This document shows, one piece after another, positions 27,488-36,301 of a stretch of 49,273 nt of DNA (position 1 is the stretch's first letter; each line of letters starts with the position of its first letter). A program made the position numbers and the translations under genes. The notes under the pieces are model-generated. The model saw only the letters and a program-made list of their open reading frames with translations, ran no database searches and was not told the origin of the DNA. The stretch covers positions 1-49,273 of the forward strand of contig DATMRF010000109.1 in assembly GCA_035566435.1 (NCBI GenBank), in the 5' to 3' direction. This DNA is from DATMRF01 sp035566435 (GTDB lineage: Bacteria; Verrucomicrobiota; Verrucomicrobiia; Limisphaerales; UBA8199).

Positions 27488-28007
27488 GTACAGGTGAAAC
27501 GAAGCCATCTTCACCTTGTTGGAGTCGAACCGACGCCTCAATTTCAGGGAAGAATGGGGTTCTGACCGAGCCATTCTCGCGCGCCTTGTCATTCGCTCGC
27601 GAACATGGGATCGAAAAAGCTGGGCGCAACCGAATTTCATGCACTGCCAAGGATTGGAAGGCGCAAGCCTCAAGATCTTGAACCCATAACATGGCCGGGA
27701 GTAGCGGTTGAAGGCATAGAGCGGCCCAGTGTGCTTGTTTGTTAGGGCAAAAAATTGGTCCATTGCGTCGCGTTTGAAACGAGAGTCCGGTTTGTGCGGC
27801 CCATTGAAGGCGATTCCTTCCGAGCTCAATCGAGGTGGAACACTGTGGCGGAAAAGCACTTGTTCGTTGCCGCAAAGTTCAAATGCAGCACGGCGGCGAA
27901 GATATGGATTAAAGGGCGGCAAATTTGCGGGTAAAGTCACATTGTGAGATTGACATTCCGGCTCAGGCGGGCTTCTAATGGCCCACGTAGAGCCGGACGA
28001 CGCCCTT
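27488..28007. other. Intergenic region without a recognisable gene
   Basis: No open frame here has family similarity or a credible start. A short T-arm-like sequence lies at 27518-27534 (minus strand) but has no tRNA around it. Confidence 0.5.
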
Positions 28008-28526
28008 ATGCTTGTCAAATGCATTTGCACCAACTGCGCGGGTCATCTCGAATTTGAGGAGGAAAACGCGGGCGAAACCATCCCCTGTCCGCACTGCGGA
28101 TTTGAAACCGTCCTGACCCTGCCCGGGACCGAAACGCTCGCCCCGGAATTACTGGCGCTGAGCCGTCGGCGGGCGTTACGGCGACGCCTGGCCCCGCTCC
28201 TGGTGGCATTTTTGATCCTCGCTGGGTTCGGCTATGCCCTATACCGGTGGGGGGTGCCGTGTATTGAGGACCTGCTGCCCTCCATCGACAGTACTGGCAA
28301 AGCCGTCGTCGTGTTGCTGCTCGGTTGCACGCTGGCCCCGTTCGCCCTCTTCTGGCTGGTCTTCCCCATCCTGCTGTTCTTCCAAATCCGCAAGGGAACA
28401 GAGTTTCTGTCCCGCATCGCCGAGACCTTGGAATCCATGCCGCGCGAACCCGCAACCGCGGCTGAGGACTTATCCCCGAACGAAGAAGAGGCGGAAAAGG
28501 AAGAGGAGGGTGCGACGCCCGAGTGA
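28008..28526 (+). CDS. Zinc-ribbon protein with two membrane segments
   Basis: 172 residues from the ATG at 28008 (MLVKCICTNC); an ATG 30 bp upstream is in frame but adds no conserved sequence. The N-terminus has a rubredoxin-like zinc ribbon (CTNC ... CPHC, Cys residues about 7, 10, 27, 30) with the GHLEFEEENAGETIPCPHCG pattern. Two hydrophobic helices follow (LAPLLVAFLILAGFGYALY and a second through FALFWLVFPILLFF). The tail is strongly acidic (EEEAEKEEE). Proteins with this ribbon-plus-membrane layout are frequent in Verrucomicrobiota and Planctomycetota and have no assigned function. It converges with the sulfotransferase gene on the other strand. Confidence 0.75.
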   Translation: MLVKCICTNCAGHLEFEEENAGETIPCPHCGFETVLTLPGTETLAPELLALSRRRALRRRLAPLLVAFLILAGFGYALYRWGVPCIEDLLPSIDSTGKAVVVLLLGCTLAPFALFWLVFPILLFFQIRKGTEFLSRIAETLESMPREPATAAEDLSPNEEEAEKEEEGATPE

Positions 28527-28581
28527 GCGGCGACGTGGCTGAGCCCGGGAACGGTGATTTGTCGCAAAGCGGCCGCAGGAG

Positions 28582-30147
28582 CTACTCCGTAGCGTAACCG
28601 AAGGCGCGGCAATAGGGAGCAAGGCGTTGCCGGAAAGGCGCCAGCGCTGCGGCATAGTGGTGCCAGCGGCCGACTGCCCGATCGTGAACCAATTGGGCCG
28701 CGTCGTTATAGGTCGGCGAAAAAACGAATTTGCGAGCCGCCGTTTCGTGGAAACGGGCTTGCGCCGAATTCCACTGGAGCCCAAGAAATGCAGTAACGCG
28801 CTGTCCCATGGTTTCCATGTTCGTCACGAGGTCTTCGTAACGTGTTTCAAGCCAGTCGAAGCCACCCAGCTCGCGCAGCCGCAGCCAAACATCCATCAGG
28901 TCGGCGTAGTGTTTGACGGTGCGTTCGAGGCTAAGGAAATTGGCGTTGGTGGGGGTCAGCACCAGGTTCTGAAAGAAGCAACTCACGATGACGTCGCGGG
29001 GATCGCGCAAGGCGATGATCACTTTTGAATCCGGAAACAGCCGCAGCCAAAGGTGCAGCGCCGCCGTTGGGGAGGGGTTTTTGTCCAGCCACACGCCAGC
29101 GTTGGCCCCACCGGGCAATTCTCGCAAGAGGCTCTTCAGGTACCGTTCGCGCAATTCGGAGCGGCGCGCGGGGCTCAGGTCGTTGAGCTCTTTCAACTTC
29201 AAGGGCTGGGAGGCCTGCATCGGCGCGAGCTGATACCAAACTTCCTGCGGAAAGGCTTCCGATTCATCAATGGCAAGCAGGTCCGGATGGGCCCCGAGGA
29301 TTTGCTCGAGCAATGTGGTCCCGCTGCGCGGGTGTCCGCCCAGAAACGCCAAGGGCCGCTGGCTGGGAAAAGCAGGACCTTCCGCGCGCCAGCGTTGAAT
29401 CGTTTCCGGAGTGAACTCGGCGAGCAAATCTCGGCGCCGCCGGTCCGCCCGGTCGTAATCCTGTTCCATCCGGGCAGTGTTGGCCATCCCACGCGCCTGG
29501 GTCTTGGCCTCACCCAGCCAGCGTAAGGCCTCGGTATGCTGGCCGAGAGCGTCCAGCACCACGCTGAGCAGGTGTCGGCTCGAATAGCCGACGCTGGGCT
29601 CGAGGGAACCGGTCTGCAGCAGGTCGCGCAACACCGTTTCAGCTTCCGCGTTTCGTCCCTGGCGATGAAGCAGGAGCGCGCGCACGCACAGCGCCTGGGG
29701 GTCCCTGGGATGCTGCGTGAGGCAGGCCTCGACGCATTCCCAAGCGGCATCCAGGCGCCGCTCGCGTTCGAGCCAGGCGGCAAGGCTCAGGCGCGCATGG
29801 ACAGAACCGGGATCGGCGGCGACGGCCCGCTCGAAGCAGGCACGCGCCTGGTCCAGGCGCCGGAGCCGATGAAACTGCTGGCCGAGCAGGACCAGCAGGG
29901 AGACGTCACGAGGCGCAAGTTCTCCCGCCTGGCGAAAAGCCCGCTCGGCCAGCGCAAAATTCAACGCTCCCATTTCGGCGATTCCCAGCTCAAACCACAA
30001 CTGCGCCACACGCGGGAACCGCTGCGCCAGGTCACGATAGCTCGCCAGGGCGGGACCGGGCTGGCCGCCAACCAATTGTTGCTGCGCGTTCTGCCAGCGC
30101 GCCAATTGCCGCGGGAGGCGCTGGAGTTTTCGAAGATCCGTAGTCAT
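28582..30147 (-). CDS. TPR-repeat sulfotransferase
   Basis: 521 residues. The first about 240 are helical TPR-type repeats (for example ALASYRDLAQRFP, ALAERAFRQAGELAP, ARACFERAVAADP, AWECVEACLTQHP). The second half is a sulfotransferase. It has the 5'-phosphosulfate loop GGHPRSGTTLLEQIL (270-284), which binds PAPS, and the 3'-phosphate site KVIIALRDPRDVIVS (Arg381, Ser389). It should transfer sulfate from PAPS to a hydroxyl or amine, with the TPR part holding the acceptor or partner. It lies about 1.5 kb from the end of the peptide operon on the opposite strand. A role in tailoring the peptide or a polysaccharide is possible but not shown. Confidence 0.88.
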   Translation of the reverse strand: MTTDLRKLQRLPRQLARWQNAQQQLVGGQPGPALASYRDLAQRFPRVAQLWFELGIAEMGALNFALAERAFRQAGELAPRDVSLLVLLGQQFHRLRRLDQARACFERAVAADPGSVHARLSLAAWLERERRLDAAWECVEACLTQHPRDPQALCVRALLLHRQGRNAEAETVLRDLLQTGSLEPSVGYSSRHLLSVVLDALGQHTEALRWLGEAKTQARGMANTARMEQDYDRADRRRRDLLAEFTPETIQRWRAEGPAFPSQRPLAFLGGHPRSGTTLLEQILGAHPDLLAIDESEAFPQEVWYQLAPMQASQPLKLKELNDLSPARRSELRERYLKSLLRELPGGANAGVWLDKNPSPTAALHLWLRLFPDSKVIIALRDPRDVIVSCFFQNLVLTPTNANFLSLERTVKHYADLMDVWLRLRELGGFDWLETRYEDLVTNMETMGQRVTAFLGLQWNSAQARFHETAARKFVFSPTYNDAAQLVHDRAVGRWHHYAAALAPFRQRLAPYCRAFGYATE

Positions 30148-30661
30148 GAGGCCGGCAAGGACCTGCTTGCAATCGGTTGGGCTAAGGCGCCATCCCGGCA
30201 GGAACCGGCGCCAGAAGCCTCTAACGTTCTAAGGCCACTCGAACTCACGCCGAAGCGAGGTCCGGCTCGACACCCGAGAACACCGGTCCGTAGTTTCCTG
30301 CCGGAATAGCTTGAGTGAGCCCTTAGCGAGGATCGTGCCACCACGAATGAGAGCAGGGCTCACGCTTTTGACAAAACCGTGAAAACACACGGGTTTCCAC
30401 AGGAATCACAACATTTTGGAACATGAGTCGCCTTTCCGCGAACTTGGGCCGGGACTGGATTAAGTAGTCTCAGTGCAAATAAAATTTGCTGTGCTGCAAA
30501 GTTGATTTGCAGCCGCGGGCCGATTACGAAAGCCACCAAGCGGCACTCAGGCAGAGATGTTGCGTTGCCCGTTCGGCTCATTGCCGGGAAGTCAGACGCC
30601 ACCCGGACTGGTTCTTGTAGTCAGGCGATCACTTTGTGGGTAAGTTGAAGTCTGCTCGACG
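30148..30661. other. Intergenic region between the sulfotransferase and the sensor kinase
   Basis: Over 500 bp without a credible gene. It contains the start regions of two divergent genes and, at 30475-30513, two neighbouring palindromes. I found no GG-N10-GC sigma54 site in the expected spacing. Confidence 0.5.
30475..30513. promoter_or_regulatory. Two adjacent palindromes upstream of the sensor kinase
   Basis: GCAAAT-AAA-ATTTGC (30475-30489) is followed after 3 bp by GCTGCAAA-GTTGA-TTTGCAGC (30493-30513). Both are perfect and share GCAAA...TTTGC half-sites. They lie about 150-185 bp before the kinase start, a plausible pair of binding sites for a dimeric regulator. Confidence 0.5.
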
Positions 30662-32017
30662 ATGAATCCGGGTTTGAAGTGGCGGTTGATAGCTCTTGGC
30701 CTGGCTGTGGGCCTGATGGGCGCGTTGATTGTCCTGGTCACATTCACCGCCGAAGGGCGCGCGCGTGAAGCAAGGGACCGGTTAAGCCAGGTGGACTCGG
30801 AAAGCTTCCGGCTCGCCGAGCGCTTTAAGGATCGATTACGAGAAGTGAACGACAAAATGAGGCGTTACGCCAGTTTTCATGAACCAGCGGTCTGGGAGGA
30901 ATTCAAGGAGGCGAGCCGAGGGCTCCAGTTCTGGATCGAGCAGCAGGGGGTGCGGATGCAGACCGAACGCGAGAAGGGGGTGCTGAGCCAAATGAAAGGG
31001 GCGTATGATGATTACACGCGGCGGGCCGCGGAACTGCATGCACTGATGGAGTCTTCCGGCAAATCCGGCGCATCCCTGGCGGACTACAATAGCTTTTTCG
31101 AAGAGTCACGTCGGTTGGTGGACTTGTCCCAGAAGCTGGGACTGGCCCACTACGATTCCCGGAACCTACTCCTGGCGCACGCGAGCCGCACCCTCACGCA
31201 GCTCCGAGAACTGGTGCTGGGGCTGCTCGCGCTACTGTTTTTGTTCGGGCTTGCGCTGGCGGGCGTGGTTTACCGCGACCTCATTGCTCCGTTGCGTCTT
31301 CGGTTGGTGGAGACCGAAGCGCTGGCGGAACGCAACGAGAAGCTGGTTTCCCTGGGCGTCCTGGCGGCCGGTGTCGCTCACGAGGTGCGCAACCCCCTCA
31401 CCGCCATCAAGACTGCGCTTTTCAGCCAGCAGCGCAAATTTCCCTCCGGCTCGCCTGGCCGGAACGAAGCCGAGGTTATCGAGCGCCAGGTCGTGCGGCT
31501 GGAAAGAATTGTCAACGACTTTCTCCGGTTTGCGCGCCCGGCCAAACCGGAACGGGTGGCCGTGCCGGCGGACCTGCCGCTCAAGGAAGTGCAAACCCTG
31601 CTCTCGCCGCAGTTGGAAAAGGCGGACATCCAGCTACTCCGGGAAAACCACAGTCCGCTGCGGATCAAAGTGGACGCAGGGCAAATTCAGCAGGTTTTGA
31701 TTAACCTCGTGCAAAACGCAGCCGACAGCATCGGCCACGGCGGCACTATCTTCTTGCGCGCCCGGCCCGACCGCAAGCGCCTGGCCGGCAAGGATGCCGA
31801 TGTCGTGGTGCTTGAGGTCGCCGACACCGGCAAAGGTATTCCCCCGGACGTGGAGAAGCGGCTCTTCGATCCGTTCTTCACCACGAAGGACAACGGCACC
31901 GGCCTCGGTTTGTCGATCGCCTCCCGGATCGTGGAGCTCAACGGCGGCGCGCTGCAGTACCAAACCCAGGTGAATCACGGCTCGACTTTCGGCATCGTGC
32001 TGCCAAGGGAACTTTAA
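30662..32017 (+). CDS. Membrane sensor histidine kinase (NtrB/ZraS-like)
   Basis: 451 residues. A first membrane helix (about 7-28, LIALGLAVGLMGALIVLVTF) and a second (about 182-202, LVLGLLALLFLFGLALAGVVY) enclose a mostly helical periplasmic sensing region of about 150 residues. The HisKA box is LAAGVAHEVRNPLTAIK with phospho-acceptor His240. The ATPase part has the N box (NLVQNAADS), G1 (VADTGKGIPP), F box (LFDPFFTTK) and G2 (GTGLGLSIA). This arrangement, paired with a sigma54-type response regulator immediately downstream, is typical of ZraS/AtoS/NtrB systems. The signal is unknown. About 218 bp with palindromic repeats separate it from the regulator gene, and the two probably form one operon. 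Confidence 0.93.
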   Translation: MNPGLKWRLIALGLAVGLMGALIVLVTFTAEGRAREARDRLSQVDSESFRLAERFKDRLREVNDKMRRYASFHEPAVWEEFKEASRGLQFWIEQQGVRMQTEREKGVLSQMKGAYDDYTRRAAELHALMESSGKSGASLADYNSFFEESRRLVDLSQKLGLAHYDSRNLLLAHASRTLTQLRELVLGLLALLFLFGLALAGVVYRDLIAPLRLRLVETEALAERNEKLVSLGVLAAGVAHEVRNPLTAIKTALFSQQRKFPSGSPGRNEAEVIERQVVRLERIVNDFLRFARPAKPERVAVPADLPLKEVQTLLSPQLEKADIQLLRENHSPLRIKVDAGQIQQVLINLVQNAADSIGHGGTIFLRARPDRKRLAGKDADVVVLEVADTGKGIPPDVEKRLFDPFFTTKDNGTGLGLSIASRIVELNGGALQYQTQVNHGSTFGIVLPREL

Positions 32018-32054
32018 ACGCGCGCGCCGATTCTGCAGAGGGAAGCGTCGGAGT

Positions 32055-32072
32055 GGGGACGGCCGCGTTCCC
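32055..32072. repeat. GGGGACG palindrome, imperfect copy
   Basis: GGGGACG-GCCG-CGTTCCC, one mismatch from a perfect hairpin. It is the same family as the copies at 32101, 44908 and 44954. Confidence 0.6.
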
Positions 32073-32100
32073 TCCCGTAGTTCGCTTGGGACTGCTGACT

Positions 32101-32120
32101 CGGGGACGTGGCCGTCCCCG
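32101..32120. repeat. GGGGACG palindrome
   Basis: CGGGGACG-TGGC-CGTCCCCG, with 8-bp perfect arms. It lies between the kinase and response-regulator genes. Confidence 0.8.
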
Positions 32121-32235
32121 CCCCGGCGGTGGGTTCGTGCTGCTTGGAGAAGCGCGGCGGATTGTGGATTTCGGATTTTATTTGCTTCCATTTAGCTCCG
32201 GTGTAAGTGATATCTGATGATTGGTGATTCTTTCC

Positions 32236-33669
32236 ATGATGGAGCCTTCTAGAATACTCTTGATCGAAGACGATCCGGGCATCAGCGGCACGCTCCGCCA
32301 GGTGTTCGTGGACGAGGGTTACGAAGTGGAGGTCGAAGCGCGCGGCGATACGGGTCTGGCACGCGCGGGCCGGGAGGCGTTCAATGTTGTGGTGACGGAT
32401 TTGAAACTGCCTGGCTTGAGCGGGTTGGAGCTGGTCAGGCAATTGCACGCGGCGCAGCCGCGGCTGCCGATCATTCTGGTGACCGCCTATGGCACCACGG
32501 AGACGGCGATCGAGGCGACCAAATTTGGCGCTTACGATTACCTGCTCAAACCGTTCAATGTCCCGGACCTGCTCGACCTGGTTCGTAAAGGGGCCGACAG
32601 CAATCGGCTCATGTCCGAACCGGTGCTGCTGGGGGCGGATGGTGCCGGCCGCGATGCCCTCGTCGGCCACAGCCCTGCCATGCAGGCCATTTACAAAGAG
32701 ATTGGCCGCGTCGCCTCGAAGCCGGTCAACGTGCTGATTCGCGGCGAGACCGGAACCGGCAAGGAATTGATTGCGCGCGCCATCTACCAGCATAGCGATC
32801 GTACCAACGCGCCGTTCGTCGCGATCAATTGCGCGGCCATTCCGGAGACGCTGCTCGAGAGCGAGTTGTTTGGACACGAGCGGGGCTCTTTTACGGGCGC
32901 TCAGGAGCGGCGCATCGGGCGGTTCGAACAGGCGGACCACGGGACCATCTTCCTGGATGAGATCGGCGACATGAGCCTGGGCACCCAGGTGAAGCTGATG
33001 CGTGTGCTGCAGGAGAAGTGCCTCGAGCGGGTGGGCGGGAAGGAAACCATTCCCGTGGACGTGCGGGTGCTGGCGGCCACCCACCAGGACTTGGAAACCG
33101 CCATCCGCCAGAAGCAGTTTCGGGAAGATTTGTATTACCGGCTGAGCGTGGTGGTTATTCAGTTGCCCGCGCTGCGGCAACGCCGGGAGGATATCCCGGA
33201 CCTCGTCCGACACTTCCTGAAGCGACATGGCCCGGAGCTGGGCAATCCGAACCCTTCCATCCATCCGGAAGCGATGGATTTTCTGCAGGGGCACAACTGG
33301 CCGGGGAATGTGCGGGAGCTGGAGAATGTGGTGCGCAAGGCGGTACTCCTGGCTCAGAGTTACACCATCAACCTGGACCACGCCCGGACCGCGCTCAATC
33401 GAACCAGCGAGCTGACCTATTCCCCCGCGCGGTCCTTTGGCGATTACGTCGATGAATTGCTCGGTGCCGCCCAACGAGGCGAGATCGACGACGCCTACGC
33501 TCGAATTGTCGGCAGCGCCGAGCGCGAGCTCTTCACCCGCGCCATCAAGCTCGCGCAGGGCAACCAGGCGAAAGCCGCTCGCTGGCTGGGGATCTCCCGC
33601 ATCACCATGAAGGCCAAGCTCGTCCAATTCGGGCTGCACCCGGCGCAGGAGCAGGAGACCGGAGCGTGA
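32236..33669 (+). CDS. Sigma54-dependent response regulator (NtrC family)
   Basis: 477 residues from the ATG at 32236 (a second ATG follows directly). The receiver domain (about 5-120) has the acidic pair LIEDD, phospho-acceptor Asp55 (VVVTDLKLPG) and LLKPF. The AAA+ domain (about 145-380) has Walker A GETGTGKE (Lys176), the sigma54 loop GSFTGA (217-222, Ser instead of the usual Ala), Walker B GTIFLDEIGD and the arginine-finger region FREDLYYRL. The C-terminal Fis-type helix-turn-helix is QGNQAKAARWLGISRITMKAKL. It should activate sigma54 promoters when phosphorylated by the kinase encoded upstream. Targets cannot be read from this window. Confidence 0.95.
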   Translation: MMEPSRILLIEDDPGISGTLRQVFVDEGYEVEVEARGDTGLARAGREAFNVVVTDLKLPGLSGLELVRQLHAAQPRLPIILVTAYGTTETAIEATKFGAYDYLLKPFNVPDLLDLVRKGADSNRLMSEPVLLGADGAGRDALVGHSPAMQAIYKEIGRVASKPVNVLIRGETGTGKELIARAIYQHSDRTNAPFVAINCAAIPETLLESELFGHERGSFTGAQERRIGRFEQADHGTIFLDEIGDMSLGTQVKLMRVLQEKCLERVGGKETIPVDVRVLAATHQDLETAIRQKQFREDLYYRLSVVVIQLPALRQRREDIPDLVRHFLKRHGPELGNPNPSIHPEAMDFLQGHNWPGNVRELENVVRKAVLLAQSYTINLDHARTALNRTSELTYSPARSFGDYVDELLGAAQRGEIDDAYARIVGSAERELFTRAIKLAQGNQAKAARWLGISRITMKAKLVQFGLHPAQEQETGA

Positions 33670-33797
33670 TGGTCGTGGTTCCAGCAGAGGATGGCAAAGC
33701 GATTACGGGACGGGGTACTATCAAAAAGCTTGCCGCCCCTTTTAATTCCCGGTAATTGCAGGGTTTGAGGATGAGTCGCCCGCGGTCACATCCAGAC

Positions 33798-33938
33798 CAA
33801 CAATTTAATTACAAGAATGACCTCGCGGCAACGAACTGGAATGTGTTGACCAATCCGACCCTCCCCGCGAGCCCTTGTTTGTTCATCGACCCGACACCGG
33901 CTTACGGCGCGAAACCGTTCTACCGCGTCGTTGAACAG
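33798..33938 (+). pseudogene. Orphan C-terminal domain of a secreted protein
   Basis: A 47-codon stretch reads QFNYKNDLAATNWNVL ... PFYRVVEQ, the terminal domain pattern (YK-NDL-xxxNW ... FYRV) seen at the ends of verrucomicrobial secreted proteins and in two genes of this window. Nothing upstream in this frame supplies the rest of such a protein, so it is a remnant left by deletion. Confidence 0.55.
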
Positions 33939-33955
33939 AAGCTCTTGAGGCGCGC

Positions 33956-36301
33956 CTATTGCGGAGGAGTGGCATTCAGGCCCCATTCCTTTTTCGGTTG
34001 CGGGCCCATCGTAAATTCGAGGGTGCCGCCTTTTTTCAGCTCACTGTAAGGCAGAAAGGGGGTTGGCCAGTCTTTGCCGTTCAGCTTGACCGACTGGACG
34101 TAGATGTTCTGGTCGGAAAGATTCTCCGCGGTCATCGTGAATCTCCTTCCGTTTGAGAGGCGCATGACAGCCTTCTTAAGGCCTGGGCTGCCGATGACGT
34201 AATAATCGCTTGCGGGGCAAACGGGGTAGAAGCCCAGGGCGGTGAAAATATACCAGGCGGACATCTGACCGCAGTCGTCGTTGCCGCTGAGTGAATTCGG
34301 CTGGTTGCCGTACTGGGTCTTGCTGACCTCATGCAGGCGCTGCGCGGCTTTCCATGGCTGGCCGGCGTAACAATAGAGATAGATGATATGATGACTGGGC
34401 TCGTTGCCGTGCCAGTATTCGCCGATTCGGCCCTGGATATCAGTGGCGCCTTTGGCCTGGTTCGGCTCCTGGTAGGCAAACAGCGCGTCCAGTTGTTTCG
34501 TGAACGCCTCCTTGCCGCCCACCAAGCCAATCATTGCCGGGACATCCTGCGGATTGTAGAAGGTGTATTGAGTGGCTGTGGCTTCCGTGAAGTCGGCTTG
34601 GGCACCTTCGCCGTAGGAATGGGGATCAAACGGAGTGCGCCACTTGCCGCTGGCATCTCTGCCGCGGGTCTGGCGGGTTGAAGGATCGAAGACGTTTTTG
34701 TAGCTGCTGGCCCGTTTCGCGAAATAGGCATAGTCCTCCTGTTTGCCGAGTGCCTTCGCCATCTGGGCGATGCAGTAATCATCGAATGCGTACTCGAGGG
34801 TCTTGGACACCGACTCGTTCTCCTGGTCGCACGGAACCCAGCCCAGTTGCCGGTAGGCAGCCAGGCCGTCGTAATTGGGATTCATGGCCGTGGTCTTGAT
34901 GGCGTTATAAGCACGCGCTTTGTCGAAGCCTTTGACGTCTTTCAAAAAGCCGTCGGCGATCACCGGGGCGGCATGGTAACCGATCATGCACCACGTTTCG
35001 TTGCCTTGCAGGGACCACATCGGGAGGAGATGATCGGCGCTCTGGTCGTAATGAGCGAGGAGGGAGTTGATCATGTCGGAATCGCGCCGGGACTGGATCA
35101 GGGCGAACAGCGGATGTGTCGCTCGGAACGTATCCCACAGCGAAAAGACGGCATAGTTTTGGAACCCTCTCGCCCGGTGAATGTTTGAGTCAAACCCACG
35201 GTACTCTCCATTGACGTCTTGGTAAAGGTTGGGGGCGAGGAATGCGTGGTACATGCCGGTATAGAAGGTTTCCTTGTCCCACTGCGAGCCTTCGACCTCG
35301 ATACGGCTGAGCTCGAGGTCCCATTTGTCCCTGGTCTTGCGCACGACTCGTTCGAAGTCCCAATCGGGGATCTCCGAATCGAGGTTTTCGAGGGCATTGG
35401 CGGCACTCACGGCGGAGATGGCAACCTTGACCATAATGGGTTCTTCGGCGTGCGTTTTGTAACCGGCGAGGAACTGGAGGTTCGTGCCCGCAGCTTCGTT
35501 GCGGCTGCGGAAACGATAGGTGCGGAAGCTGTCATATTTAACCTCGCTGCCGTTGCTCATGATTTTGTAATTGTCAAAAGGCCTGGAGTAGCGCGCGGCG
35601 AAATAGAGGTAGCGCTCTTTGGCCCAGCCGTTGACGAGGTGGAAGCCGGTGACGGTGGACTCGTTTTCGACGCGGACATGCGACCAGATGAGCTTAAACC
35701 GTTTGCCGCTGAGAAAATGCTGGAGGTCGGTCATGATCCAGGCGTTGTCACTCTGGGGGAAAGTGAAGCGCATCAGGCCGGCGCGCTCGCCCGCAGTGAG
35801 TTCGACCGTCACGTTATTGTTGAGAAGCTTGACTTTGTAATAGCCGACCGAAGCCGATTCCTGGTCGTGGGAATAACGAGCGCGATAACCGGAATCCGGG
35901 TCTTCTTTCGCGCCGGGCACAAGCTTCGGCTCGCCGATTTGCGGCATGAAAAGGAAATCGCCGAGGTCGGGAATGCCGGTGCCGGTTAAGTGGGTGAGGG
36001 TGAACCCCATGATGGAGGTGTCCGAGTATTCGTAACCCGAGGCCGTTTCCCAAAGGTCGCGGTCGGTATCCGGGCTGAGCTGGACCATGCCGAAAGGAGC
36101 GGAAGGGCCGGGATAAGTGTTGCCCTCACCCTGTGTGCCCACGAAGGGGCGGACGTAGTCGGAAACGTGAGCGTCCGGGGCGGCGGGGAGAGCAGTTGAC
36201 GTTGCGAGCAAGACGGCTGGGAAGAGCAGTGAAACGTGAAACATGAAGCGTGAAACGTAAACCGTGGCGCGTGGAGCAGCAGAATGGAGGCGGTGGTTCA
36301 T
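33956..36301 (-). CDS. GH92 family glycosidase (alpha-mannosidase type), secreted
   Basis: About 781 residues from the ATG at 36301; other in-frame ATGs at 36325 and 36244 are possible, and no ribosome-binding site decides. The signal segment is VSLLFPAVLLATSTALPAAP. GH92 hallmarks run through the protein: YVRPFVGTQGEGNTYPGPSAPFGMVQLSPDT near the start; ENESVSKTLEYAFDDYCIAQMA; YWHGNEPSHHIIYLY with the presumed general-acid Glu; and GNDDCGQMSAWYIFTALGFYPV with the paired Asp. GH92 enzymes are calcium-dependent exo-alpha-mannosidases that trim mannans and N-glycans. This one should act in the periplasm or outside. A heptameric repeat overlaps the signal-peptide coding region. Confidence 0.93.
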   Translation of the reverse strand: MNHRLHSAAPRATVYVSRFMFHVSLLFPAVLLATSTALPAAPDAHVSDYVRPFVGTQGEGNTYPGPSAPFGMVQLSPDTDRDLWETASGYEYSDTSIMGFTLTHLTGTGIPDLGDFLFMPQIGEPKLVPGAKEDPDSGYRARYSHDQESASVGYYKVKLLNNNVTVELTAGERAGLMRFTFPQSDNAWIMTDLQHFLSGKRFKLIWSHVRVENESTVTGFHLVNGWAKERYLYFAARYSRPFDNYKIMSNGSEVKYDSFRTYRFRSRNEAAGTNLQFLAGYKTHAEEPIMVKVAISAVSAANALENLDSEIPDWDFERVVRKTRDKWDLELSRIEVEGSQWDKETFYTGMYHAFLAPNLYQDVNGEYRGFDSNIHRARGFQNYAVFSLWDTFRATHPLFALIQSRRDSDMINSLLAHYDQSADHLLPMWSLQGNETWCMIGYHAAPVIADGFLKDVKGFDKARAYNAIKTTAMNPNYDGLAAYRQLGWVPCDQENESVSKTLEYAFDDYCIAQMAKALGKQEDYAYFAKRASSYKNVFDPSTRQTRGRDASGKWRTPFDPHSYGEGAQADFTEATATQYTFYNPQDVPAMIGLVGGKEAFTKQLDALFAYQEPNQAKGATDIQGRIGEYWHGNEPSHHIIYLYCYAGQPWKAAQRLHEVSKTQYGNQPNSLSGNDDCGQMSAWYIFTALGFYPVCPASDYYVIGSPGLKKAVMRLSNGRRFTMTAENLSDQNIYVQSVKLNGKDWPTPFLPYSELKKGGTLEFTMGPQPKKEWGLNATPPQ
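36229..36277. repeat. GTGAAAC-type heptamer array (7 units)
   Basis: Seven consecutive 7-mers: GTGAAAC, GTGAAAC, ATGAAGC, GTGAAAC, GTAAACC, GTGGCGC, GTGGAGC. The array overlaps the region coding for the start of the GH92 protein and contains one of its possible start codons on the minus strand. Confidence 0.8.

Noticed and set aside
27518..27534. T-arm-like GTCGG-TTCGACT-CCAAC on the minus strand, considered as a tRNA or tmRNA end
   Set aside because: One stem mismatch, no CCA, no acceptor or anticodon arm within 100 bp.
26955..27875. 306-codon minus-strand frame behind the exporter as a real gene
   Set aside because: It overlaps the exporter end, has no start or signal peptide, and only its central part resembles a surface-protein module, which is frameshifted. 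It is listed as a relic.
30148..30661. Sigma54 promoter upstream of the sensor kinase
   Set aside because: No GG-N10-GC core with the right spacing; the nearest GGCAC and TTGC are too far apart.
32014..33639. 541-codon minus-strand frame over the response regulator
   Set aside because: It lies wholly opposite a textbook sigma54 regulator and has no recognisable domain.
33700..33770. Rho-independent terminator after the response regulator
   Set aside because: Only a weak GGGG/CCCC pairing with a mismatched longer stem; not convincing.
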